A program made the position numbers and the translations under genes. From the NCBI GenBank assembly GCA_905250115.1, contig CAJNOI010000055.1, positions 151,320 through 215,319 on the forward strand: a stretch of 64,000 nucleotides of DNA, written 5' to 3'. Numbering within the stretch: position 1 is the first letter of the stretch; every line of letters starts with the position of its first letter. This DNA comes from Adineta steineri (taxonomy: Eukaryota > Rotifera > Eurotatoria > Adinetida > Adinetidae). A model generated the notes under the pieces. It saw nothing but the letters and a program-made list of their open reading frames with translations. It did not search any database and was not told where the DNA came from. This document shows positions 37,429 to 47,906 of the stretch, in pieces.

Positions 37429-38503
37429 TCATTGTGGCAACCATTTGTTGAATAAAATTACTTTTAGTTCTCTATATCTATTGAGTCGACGTTGACTATA
37501 AGATGCATAATCGCTATCAGCTCTTGCGAAACTAACTTGAGCAAGCGCCCAAAGACCATAACAAAGATGAGATAAAGCAGCAAATTGATTGATCAAATGG
37601 TAAATTTTCTCTTGATTTTCAAATTTTAAGTTTCGTGCTTCAAAATAAATTTTTAACCAACGATACTGTTCATCTTTCTTCGGATATCGATCAAAATCGA
37701 TTTGATCATAACCTGCATATTCAACGAAATGATTAGCCACGTCAAATAGAGCATAATTAACTGTACAATATTCAAAATCAATAAATGAAACTGATTGAGA
37801 TAATGAATTGTAGAGAATATTTGTGCAGGCAAGATCATTATGACAGAAAACTAAATCTATACCATACTGAGGATCAGGAATAAGTTGAGATAATACATCT
37901 TTTTCTATCCAATCGACATCGGATGAAAGAGAAATGAATTCTATAATGAAACGTAAGATGATAGATTATATTTTCATCTTGAAAGATAATTTATTTACCT
38001 GCTGGTGGATTTTTACTATCGCTTATTAAAGACAAAATTTTTCGTATCAATGGAATCAAACAAGGTTTTTGCTTATGATTTCGAAGAGGGATTGAATGAT
38101 ATTGAGCCATTTGAAGAGCGATAAATGAAGCAATATTTATATCTCTAATATCATCTCTTGAACAGATTTTACCTGGAATAAATTTATAAATAATTCCATT
38201 ATTAAATTGAAGCAGAATAGGTTGAGCAAGTTCATATTTTGACAGAATAGATATGGCATTTAGTTCCACATTACGATCAATAAATACTTCTGTGTGTAAT
38301 CCAAATATTTTAATAACAAGAGCATCTGATTGATCTAAATTATTGAAGAGACCAAATGCGGTGTTGTTGATACCACCAGTGAGTTGACGTAGATGAGTAT
38401 TGTGTGGAGACCAGTCAGGACGAAGTGAAGCGATCAGAGGATAAATATCTGTTGAAAGAGACGTTATTGAAAGCGTCGTAGAGGACACGAGACACTGAGT
38501 CAT
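37429..38503 (-). CDS. ETNK1: Ethanolamine kinase
   Basis: Exons 38503-37999 and 37940-37429 give 338 residues. LRQLTGGINNTAFGL is the nucleotide loop with ALVIKIFG after it. The Brenner-type catalytic motif is FCHNDLACTNILYN (His202 to Asp204), then the metal-binding FIDFEYCTVNYALFDVANHF and the AGYDQIDFDRYP segment typical of ethanolamine rather than choline kinases. Reaction: ATP-dependent phosphorylation of ethanolamine, the first step of the CDP-ethanolamine route to phosphatidylethanolamine, in the cytosol. The single intron is 58 nt. A 3' splice site (gcattcttttag) abuts the ATG directly, with no room for a 5' UTR unless a leader is added in trans. Confidence 0.93.
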
Positions 38504-39949
38504 CTAAAAGAATGCATTCGGATAAATAATGACTCTTATATTCATAATGTCCAACTTAAATGACAAAAATAGCGATGTTATACATCACATTCTTTATTAG
38601 GAGAAGAACGTCATTTCCTTTATCATTGCTTAATCTTCTTATCATAGAGAGGAAGAATAAAAAGGTTCTATTGGAGAGAAATGATGTCGTAAGAGGCATA
38701 TTAGTATGTAAACACAGATATGTTGATCATACAGAGATCATTATGTAAGATAAAGCATGAACTTATTAGAAGCTTGTCAATTATTAACACATATTTCTTC
38801 ATTTCCAGATGAAGACATTAAGACTTCAAATTATAAATTTTTTTTCTAATAGGATAAGAATTTTAATTAGCTACTAGTATTCTATAGCTCAAAAATTAAT
38901 CGAAAAGTTTAGTATAAAACTAATCTTGAATGTTTTGACTAAGGATATCGCATTGTCTTTATGAATAAAATTGTTTAGTTTGATCTGAAATGTATTGCAA
39001 TTACTTTTTTACGTCAACATTACAATAAAATAACTTTATAATGTAGATAAATCAAATATTGGTACTCAAAAAATAATATATTATATTAAAGATTTTTGGA
39101 TCAATTCTTTTTGTTTTTATTCATTCGAAATTTTTCATAAAGAAAATAAGAAGAGTAAACTAAATATATTCAAAAACTCAGCCGATCAATATCGTAACAA
39201 GAAACAGAGTTAATCAAATCTCTTGATTTTTTATCTTTAAATTCAGTTATTAATAAACATTTTGAAATATATTAGTAAACAGAAACATCTGTTTCTTTTC
39301 AATAATAACAATTGCATCTAGATTAAAGAATATATGTATATATGGAAGATTGGACATCGAAGAAGACACGATAACAATACTTAATCCAACATTAAATAGC
39401 ATCGAAAAACAGAACAGTATCTTTTCTATTAGATTATATAGTGGAGAAGTTTGTTAACGTTTTTGATAAAGAATTACAACATCATTGTTTCTATTTTTAA
39501 ATTGTTCTAAGTAGTATAGTAATCGCATAAAGATCTTTCTATTTGATAAAAGTAATTCTATTCCAATGAATTGATATGAATATGAATAACTCATTACTAT
39601 CATTCGCATTCAAACACTCACAATATTACAAATTCGGCTGATGAATTTGTACTTAGATAGACTTCAATCATTTAAATAAATGCAATTTTATCAAAACGAA
39701 TCGCTATTTTCGTCAGTATTAGAAGTATAGGCAGTGCAGACATACTCTCTTGCGAAGGATAAAAACAAAGTTTCCATACAGCTGACTTTATTTTCACAGC
39801 TCGAGGTGAATCAATCAGTTTTAATCAACAGATGCAATAATTCGCATGCTAGTTATATTAAAAATGATATTGATGTAATGCTGCACTGTTTGTATCGATT
39901 ATTAAGAGAGAGAAAAAAACTTCAAAGAATCTTACGTTTCAAACTCAAA
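38504..39949. other. Divergent intergenic interval
   Basis: Between ethanolamine kinase (minus) and the hevein/DPBB gene (plus). AT-rich, no gene recognised. The frame of the hevein gene stays open upstream of 39950, but that part reads as low-complexity and precedes the signal peptide. Confidence 0.4.
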
Positions 39950-40609
39950 ATGGTCTCTCATAAGATACCATTTTGTCTTCTTTTTACATTACTGTTGAAT
40001 TCATTCGGTCTATGTAGACAAACTTCTGACTATTTAGCAGTGGCTCCACGAGCTGTTTGTCCGGAATCAAACATGTGTTTATCTCAATGGGGTTATTGTG
40101 GAGTCGGAAATGAATATTGTGGAGAGAACTGTCAGGGTGGACCATGTTCCGGAGGAGGATCAGGTGGAGGAGGTAGTTCGACTATATTTCATGGAGAAGG
40201 AACACACTACGATGGTAAGCACGTTTTTGTTATATCTTAATTATTATGCATGTACACTATCTATTAGTCGCTGTGGGTTATACTGCTTGTGGTACACTTC
40301 ATTCGCGTTTTGATATGGTTGCCGCTCTAAATGCTCATCAATTCGATCCACATACACCATATGGCAATCCAAATAAAAATAGTCTTTGTGGTAAACGAAT
40401 GCGAGTTCAGGGTCCTTCTGGTACTGTTGACGTTGCTATTGTTGATCGTTGTCCCGGATGCAAAACTGTATGTAGTTAGAAAAAAAGAAAGAATTGTATA
40501 ATTAAAGATTTTTATTTTTCAGGGTGATATTGATCTTAATGAAGCGGCTTTTGCTAAAATAGGAAGTACTGCAGCTGGACGAATCCGTATTAGTTGGCAT
40601 TGGCTATGA
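39950..40609 (+). CDS. Secreted hevein-type chitin-binding and double-psi beta-barrel protein
   Basis: Exons 39950-40214, 40268-40467 and 40523-40609 give 183 residues. A signal peptide (MVSHKIPFCLLFTLLLNSFG) sets the start at 39950. A hevein/CBM18 module follows (C37 to C66, MCLSQWGYCGVGNEYCG). It has six cysteines where the plant and fungal module usually has eight. After a Gly/Ser linker comes a double-psi beta-barrel of the RlpA/barwin/expansin-like type: YTACGTLHSRFDMVAALN, LCGKRMRV, VDVAIVDRCPGC, DIDLNEAAFAKIG and RIRISWHW. Such hevein-plus-barrel proteins are known from fungi and plants (PR-4-like). Likely secreted and chitin- or glycan-binding. Catalysis is not established, as barwin-type barrels can be non-enzymatic. 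Horizontal origin is inferred. Confidence 0.87.
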
Positions 40610-42251
40610 ATTTTTTTTACAAATCATTTTTTCTATCAAATAATGTTTATTCTAAATAAACTGCATAATTGATAGAATAATAGTATGCTGATATCATCTA
40701 TTGCTCTACGAATTATTATGAGTCGAGATTTCGTTTCGTAAACGTCGATTATATTACATTGATCGAGCTGACAAGTATTGCAGAAACTTTTTACATTCGA
40801 AGGAATTCTAAGTAACCTTTTCTCTTTATTTGAAACCATTTTGAGAATATCAGTGGATTTAAATATTTCCTTAGAATTTCTTCTATATTGGAATTGTTGC
40901 GAAATATCTTAATATGGTTGCCTATATAGTGTTTGATCTGTTAAAAAAATGAAGTACCTTGATAATAACTAAGGAAACATTGTGTTCTGTATATCACTAT
41001 TAAAATACAAGAGACGACATATACATTATTTCTTTTATTGATTTGCTTTGGACAGACAAATATCTACGATAACGCTTATTCTTTTTTTCAGTCAATAAAA
41101 ATAAATACAACAGCACATTCATTTCTTGACTGTTTTCATCAAAGGTAAGTATAAAAAACATCATAAAAACTTTTATCAAGAATCATACAAAACATTCGTG
41201 AATTCAATGTAAGTGATGAATAACTACATAGTACTTGGAGTTTCAAATAGATATCAAACATATCCAAACTTTAGATTTTATAATAACTAATATCGCTTGT
41301 TTAGCTCTTCCTTAAAAATTAATTATCTTGAAATAGTAAGACGTATACACATGAAAACATACGTCTTACTTTTCTTTATATTTTCATATTATCAAACTAT
41401 ACATTAAATTTATTATTAAGAAGAAATGTAATATATAAAAGTTTTATTTCATTCTGATGTATCAATTGTACTGTAATAAAACTCTTGTATCATATTTTTC
41501 TATTCAGTAATCAATTTATTGAAAGGTATGGAAGTATAAAACAATGTAAAAAACAAAATTTTTTGTTGGAAGTTGTAAATATATTCAGTTATGACCTTTG
41601 TACAATCTGTTTAAAATAGATAATATTACTAGAAGTGAATAGTTTTTCATAGCAAGAACTAACAGCAATTGTGTTATATACATTATAAGAGTATTGAAGT
41701 TTGAAACAAAATTTTAAAAAATAGAAAAATACACAGAAACTTACTGCTGTATGTTTTATGATATACTATACAAAAGAATTTTTTGTTAGAAGAAAATTAC
41801 AATAGAACAAAGAATTTTTATTAGACTACTACATCGTTTAAATAGAAAATCGAATAAGTACACATTGTTATTACAAAGTGCCAAATTTATGTACACACAA
41901 TACTCCAAGTTGATAGCTGCATTATTATAGATTACCACAGAGCATGAGAAAAGTATAGATTCACATATTAATATTACAAAGATGGTACTAATAGAATTTA
42001 TATCTGTGTCATGGTCTAGTATTACTTTCGCTTTTACTCAAACAGTCGCGACTCATATACATTTTTATATACACTTAACTTCAACAATTAAATTCAAGTT
42101 TTAGTTATTACAGTATCGCATAAGAACAAGAAAAAATTCTAGTAAGCAAGGTAGACTTATTGTATCGAAGTGTTTGATTCGATTTACGAAAAGCAAATTT
42201 GGAATGTTGAAAGTCATTCTATCTTTTTATTCCTTCAGATTATTCTTCTAG
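40610..42251. other. Intergenic interval before the RING/TRAF gene
   Basis: AT-rich, no gene recognised. It ends in a 3' splice site (ttattcttctag) immediately before the ATG at 42252. Confidence 0.4.
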
Positions 42252-44239
42252 ATGACGGAAGATCACGATGAACATGGCATTGAACGCAATCGTATTAATG
42301 GTTCATATGATTTAAAATTGGAAGATTTTGCCTGTGCACTATGTAAGAAAATTCTTTGGAAGCCGGTTGTTTGTAAGAATTGCTCAACACCCTTTTGCTC
42401 GGCTTGTATTGCGGATCGATCTGATGAACAGTCAAAACAATGTGTAAACGGATGCGAAGAGTTTGTCGAAAGCAAATGTCCTCGATTTATTTTACAACAG
42501 CTAGGCAGACTAAATATCGCATGTGCTAACCATCAACATGGATGTACAGAGGTAAACATATAGTCAAAAAGGAAATTAATATATATATATATATATATAT
42601 GCTGATTAATTTTCTTGTTATAGATCATTGCTTATGAAGCATTAGAAGCACACGAAGCGGAATGTGGTTATCAACAGCAATCATGTCGTGGCTGTGAAAC
42701 AGTATTACCAAAAAAAGATTTGGTTGATCACGAAAATAAGTGTGATTTATTCGATTTGACATGCTCTGAATGTAATATGAATTTCAAGAGACGCGATACT
42801 GATCTATTACATACGGAATTTAAGTGTCTTAAAGAACAGTTTCGACAACTACGAAATCAATTTGAAACTAATAAAAATGCAACAAGCCAACAAATTCAAC
42901 ATTTATCAAGCATTCATCAACAACTTCGAGAAGAGTATGAAGCGTACAAGCAATTGGCCGAAGAGCAAGTTAAACAAATAATCGTAAAAAATTATGAATT
43001 TCAAGAAAAATTTGAACCAAATAACAAACCAACAAACGAAAGAATTAATCAAATTGAGCAAAGTGTTCAAAGTTGCAAGCAAGGATCAGATGGAAAAATT
43101 CAAGATCTGATCGAAACACTTGAAAGTAAGTCGAAAATTTCGATAACTATTGATGTTCCTTCGAGACGAGATATAATGTAATTCATTTTTAATTTTCTTA
43201 ATTGATGCAAGAGGTTATCGGCTTTGTAGTATTTTTATTGATTTGATTTCTTCTATTCTTTCCTTTCTTTTGCAATCTATTACACATATTTCTTACACTA
43301 ATTAAGAAACAATATATAGCTTGAGAAAAACAAGAAAAAATTCTATATATCAAATTTAGTTTCTCATCAAGTTGAAAGAGGAATACTGTCGTTTTCAAGT
43401 TCTATTTATAAAACACGTACGGAGTAAGGGTATAATCAAAAAACATGTTACTTATTTACTTGATGCAACTGTGAGAAATACACTAAACGCGCAATATTTT
43501 AGTTTTCTTTGTTTTTGAAGATGATTTTCTATAAAAATTATATTTGCAATATTAAGAACTCGGTTTCCTCTTTAATAAATTCTGTATATAAATTCGCAGA
43601 CTCATTTACCGCAATAACATCTTTGCTCTTAGAGTTATATGAAAGAACTAAATAACTATATTTAACCATTATACCTAAGATAATACAACAGTTTATAATG
43701 CTGATTTATTGTCATCATAAATACTTACTTACAAAATTTTATAAACACTATATAGAAGACAGCTGTAAATAGCTATTGAATACCGCAATTGCAGATTTAC
43801 CATTATCTTTAACAATGTTAATAAATGATATGATAAGTGGTTATAAACAATGACTGAATACGAACAACATATATGATTATTGTTTTCTGCTATAATCTGA
43901 AGCATACTGTCCTCTTAAGTATAATAGCAGTGTTAAGAAAAATTTTGTTAATATTAGCTAGTATTTTCTAACTGTTAAGTATTTGATGCGTGTCAGCAAA
44001 TCATATGGAAAATGATAAAGCAAAATATATAACTGAACTATACTGCAACGATTTGAATTTTTAATTTAGAATACAAAAAAGCTGATATTCGTTGTTATTG
44101 TGGTGGTCATTTTTGTCGTACATGTGCTGGCTGTAGTGATTGGAAGCGTGATGGCAACAATTGGAAACGTGTTGGTAATGGTTGTCATCTAGGTCATTCT
44201 TCTTCTTCTGTTCATGTTTGTAACTGTGACAAAAAATAG
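42252..44239 (+). CDS. RING and TRAF-type zinc-finger coiled-coil protein
   Basis: Exons 42252-42551, 42624-43125 and 44070-44239 give 323 residues if the strong phase-1 donor at 43126 (gtaagt) is joined to the acceptor at 44069. A RING-like domain (CALCKKILWKPVVCKNCSTP, then FCSACI and CVNGC) has Cys where the central His is usual. TRAF-type zinc fingers follow (CGYQQQSCRGCE, CDLFDLTCSECNMNFKRRD), then a Gln/Glu-rich coiled coil of about 90 residues. No MATH domain. In this splice the last exon encodes a Cys/His-rich tail (CYCGGHFCRTCAGCSDW). In frame 0 the same exon reads as a transmembrane helix (KKLIFVVIVVVIFVVHVLAV). Likely an E3 ligase or TRAF-like adaptor. The 944-nt last intron could hide another exon. 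Confidence 0.75.
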
Positions 44240-45563
44240 AATAGACAAACAGAACTTTCAAAAACATTTTTTATGACTTTCAATTAATATTTTATTTAAT
44301 GTAGTGAACTAACAAGAATACATCTCATACTAGTTATAATATTTTTTTTTCTTAAATAAAAATGGCATATGAGACTATATAATAGAGTGTATAAAAGCGT
44401 CAAAGATAGGATGTAGGTGAGATACCAAAAGATGTATCCTTACCTACAACTAAAATGATCTTTAAGATCATAATGAGTCAATATGTATTGTAGAACTCCA
44501 TAACTGGTACAAGTAGGGGTGGATAGTAGAACTGATCCGTGAAGAAGCGGTTTCATTTTATAAAAAACTGCTAGTCATAGAGTAAGAATTCAACAAGCAG
44601 CAGTCTAATGAAAGAATATCAATCCAAACACGTAAATATTCATATTACAACTTCTATTTACCCAGCCTAAACAATTGTTTTTTAAAATTCTAATAGACTC
44701 TCAGGCCATGATTGATAGTGATCTCTGGTGTTTAGATTTATTGAATAGGAGTGTTATTTTAGCTTTACTTTATGAATTAGTATTAATCAATATTCCAAAC
44801 ACTTCAACAATATTAGGCCGTGATATGTATTTAGCATTCGATACGATTTCGATCAATGCATCTTGTTTTGCTCTACCAAAGTAATAGTAAATAAAATTGA
44901 TTAATACATAAGCAATATATTAACGAAACGTAAAGATAGAGATCATCACTATTAACAATAAAGACATCTTTAGTATATTTTGTCGCCAGCAGACAGCAGC
45001 ACATTCGCTTCTTTATCATAAGCCAGCTCGATGACCATTCTCTTTTTTCCTATTTCGTTTGCTTGTGATTCATATGTGAAATCGAGATCAAGAGTAGTAT
45101 ACTGCGTTATGATTAGTTTTTATTACAATTACTCGACAAATGATAGAAATAATTATTTTTACTTACAACATTATGTCATTATTAGCAAAATATAGAATGA
45201 TTTTTAAAACTAATTGATTAATGGTAGTAAATAGTGAAAATTATTTAATCAAGAAAACTAATGTGTGTTAAAGTTGTAGAAAAATAATAAATGCAATGTG
45301 ACAAAGATAGAGAAAAGAAAAAATATTATTTTGCAGATGTACTTAAAGACACTAGTGAATGATAAAACGATATTGAAAAAGTATCATTAAGTTAGTAACA
45401 AAGGCAAGTTTAATAGAACACGCTATTGTTCGTTTTATAACGTCGAGAAATTGTAAGATGATTTCATTTTAGACTGAAACAGATTTATTTCCAATACCTT
45501 TTTTGTGAGATTGATTAGTCAATCAAATATCTTCTTAATTGCAGATAAAATCATCTTATAAAT
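44240..45563. other. Intergenic interval with small hairpins
   Basis: No gene recognised. An imperfect hairpin (GTAGGTGAGATAC...GTATCCTTACCTAC) lies at about 44414-44448 and a short palindrome ATGATCTTTAAGATCAT just after it. A 69-codon frame at 44675 has no recognised content. A 3' splice site (cttcttaattgcag) ends at 45544, shortly before the protease ATG. Confidence 0.4.
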
Positions 45564-46529
45564 ATGTTCTCAATCAAACTATTATCGCGGTCAACTTCTA
45601 GCTTGATTTCAAAAATCAACTCCTGCACTCTGTTTATTTCAAGAAATCACTCCAAGTGTACTCTATCAACTCCAGAATTAGAAACGCCTAAACAAAATTT
45701 GTTAAATACGTTTCTAATTGACTATGTACTAAAGAGTCAATCAATAAAAGCAACAACATCTTTCACGACTCTTCTTGAACAACTCAATTCTAATGCAAAT
45801 GTACAATTACCATATATTCTTCCATATGAAAATACTGGACGTAAGAATGTTACTACTAAATATGATTTCACTCGAGCAGTTGTTACCATCGCTCATCTCA
45901 TACCGTTAAAAAATGAAGTGATTGTAGCAAGTGGTTTTGCAGTACTAGATGGAGGACTTATTGTTACATGTGCACATACATTTTATCAAGCTGCTCGACA
46001 TCTCTCCTGTTCAGAACTTGATCAGAAGTCACAATCAATAGTAATAACTGATGAAGGAGAACTGATTCCAGTTGCAACAGTTGAATCACATTTAGTTCGA
46101 TCAGATATAGTTTTACTTAGGTTACAAGGAGGACGACAAATTCCATCCTTAGCAGTCGATCCATATCCTGCACCAAAATCTACGTCACTACTATCATATA
46201 ACTTTGTAACAGCATCTCTCACCTCAACTTCTCGTCCTACTATTTCATATTCATGGAAACCAGCAGAAGTCTTATTTTATAAAGGTCCATACGGCCAAGA
46301 AGCAGCAACCGGTACATATGATGAATTGAGTGCTATGATGTATTCACATCCACCTTCAAATGGATCGAGTGGTGGACCAATCGTGAATGAAGAAACAAAG
46401 AGTGTCGTTGGAATTATTCGAGGAAGTGAAGTGAACTATGCCACTAGGAAATCTATTGGTTTTGCTACGCCAAGTGAATGTTTATTTGAAGCTTTCAAAT
46501 TACCTGGCATGCCTGATGAATTGGAATAG
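45564..46529 (+). CDS. Trypsin-like serine protease
   Basis: 321 residues, no introns. The catalytic triad is visible: His138 in VTCAHTF, Asp181 in RSDIVLLRL and Ser269 in NGSSGGPIVN, with a following SVVGIIRG strand as in trypsin-like peptidases (S1-type fold, including mitochondrial and bacterial Deg/glutamyl-endopeptidase-like members). The first 30 residues are rich in Ser, Lys and Arg with few acidic residues (MFSIKLLSRSTSSLISKINS), compatible with a mitochondrial presequence; there is no classical signal peptide. There are no PDZ domains and few cysteines, unlike secreted animal trypsins. The closest relatives may be fungal or bacterial, but this needs a search. Substrate unknown. A 3' splice site lies 19 nt before the ATG. 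Confidence 0.8.
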   Translation: MFSIKLLSRSTSSLISKINSCTLFISRNHSKCTLSTPELETPKQNLLNTFLIDYVLKSQSIKATTSFTTLLEQLNSNANVQLPYILPYENTGRKNVTTKYDFTRAVVTIAHLIPLKNEVIVASGFAVLDGGLIVTCAHTFYQAARHLSCSELDQKSQSIVITDEGELIPVATVESHLVRSDIVLLRLQGGRQIPSLAVDPYPAPKSTSLLSYNFVTASLTSTSRPTISYSWKPAEVLFYKGPYGQEAATGTYDELSAMMYSHPPSNGSSGGPIVNEETKSVVGIIRGSEVNYATRKSIGFATPSECLFEAFKLPGMPDELE

Positions 46530-47715
46530 ATGAGGTTGATAGAATTATGACGAAGAGCCTATTTTTACACTCGAAACAGGAAAAAAAAACGTAAAACGAA
46601 TACCTTTTTCCAATTCGATTTAACTCAATATCTCGTCCTCAATACAAAAATAATGACTCACTTGTAATATAACATTAGTATAGTTTTTTTATTTTACATA
46701 TTTTCTGCTTGTATATTTCTTTATCAGTTATAACTGAACAAATCTTTTCTTTAGATTATTTACATTACACACATAGATCAAAATTACAAAACTTGATCTT
46801 TCATATGTTTAATGATGGTATATTAAAAAGATCAAGAGACATGCATAGATGCAACTGCAGCTTTTTTGTATTCGATATTATTTTAAACTAGTAAGAAGAC
46901 ACATTAGAAATAGATAGATCAAACCAATTATAAATTTATTTAAGTTTAAAAGTTTCTATTCTATCAAGTATGATTATATTATTCTTTGCAGTTTTGTTTG
47001 TTTTTCTTTACCATTATTATCACTACTATCATTACCAAAACACATACGTCATTCGAGAGAAGTAATATATTCTTATTTTAATATAGTCATACATAAAACG
47101 AGATAAGAAAAATAAACACATTTACGATACGTATGTAGATACCATATTTTTAACGATATATTTTTTAAAATTACCATACTAAACAATATGTTAAAAAAAT
47201 ATTTATCAATTTTATGAGAATAATATCATTCTAGTTTGATTTACAAGTAGAAAATAATTGCTTGTTTTACTAACTGTTCTTGCACAATCGATAGAAATTG
47301 CATCTTTCTATTATTATTGTATATAAAATTCGTATTTTTTTTAAGAGTGTATAATAGTTGGTAGATATAAAAATGAATAGATTAAAGTAGAAAAATATAT
47401 GAGTCCCCGTTCGACGCTGGAAAAAAAAAGAACAACAATGTAACACGAGTTTATTTGACTATGTTTGTCTTGTTCTCTTCCTTGTGATTCATACGAAAAG
47501 TAAAAGAAATATTTGCTTATATGCTTTTACTTACATTCCTTTTTTTGGGTATTTTTTAATAGGCAGACAAGCCTCTTTATTCTTTTCTCATGTAATTGCC
47601 TCAGCATTCAGCAATTAACAAGATGGCTGTACATGAATAATATATAGTCATGTATTTTTCATATTTTTACTGACACGTTTAAGATTATTTCGATCAAAAC
47701 ATGTATATATATGTG
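46530..47715. other. Intergenic interval, nothing recognised
   Basis: AT-rich spacer between the protease gene and UBA1 without recognisable coding content. Confidence 0.4.
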
Positions 47716-47824
47716 GTAGTCAAAATTCAAATTTGCCTAGTCGAAATTGCAATTTTATTTTTGACTAGGCAGAATTGAAATTTCAATTTGGACTAGGCAA
47801 ATTTCAAATTTGAACTTTGACTAC
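47716..47824. repeat. 109-bp near-perfect foldback repeat upstream of UBA1
   Basis: Starts GTAGTCAAAATTCAAATTTG and ends with its near-exact inverse; CCTAGTC and GACTAGGC blocks recur inside, so the repeat folds into a long hairpin with repeated sub-arms. It is flanked by (AT)n tracts, which fits insertion at TA-rich sites. It lies 83 bp before the UBA1 ATG, inside the probable promoter or outron. Confidence 0.75.
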
Positions 47825-47906
47825 AACATATATATATATATACGTATATAAAATAAATTTTTTACTCTGTTTTATAGAATATTAAAAACACAATTCATTA
47901 AATAAG

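Noticed and set aside
39734..39949. 72-codon N-terminal extension of the hevein/DPBB protein
   Set aside because: It would bury the clear signal peptide starting at 39950.
44675..44884. 69-codon plus-strand frame
   Set aside because: No recognisable motif or gene context; kept out as unsupported.
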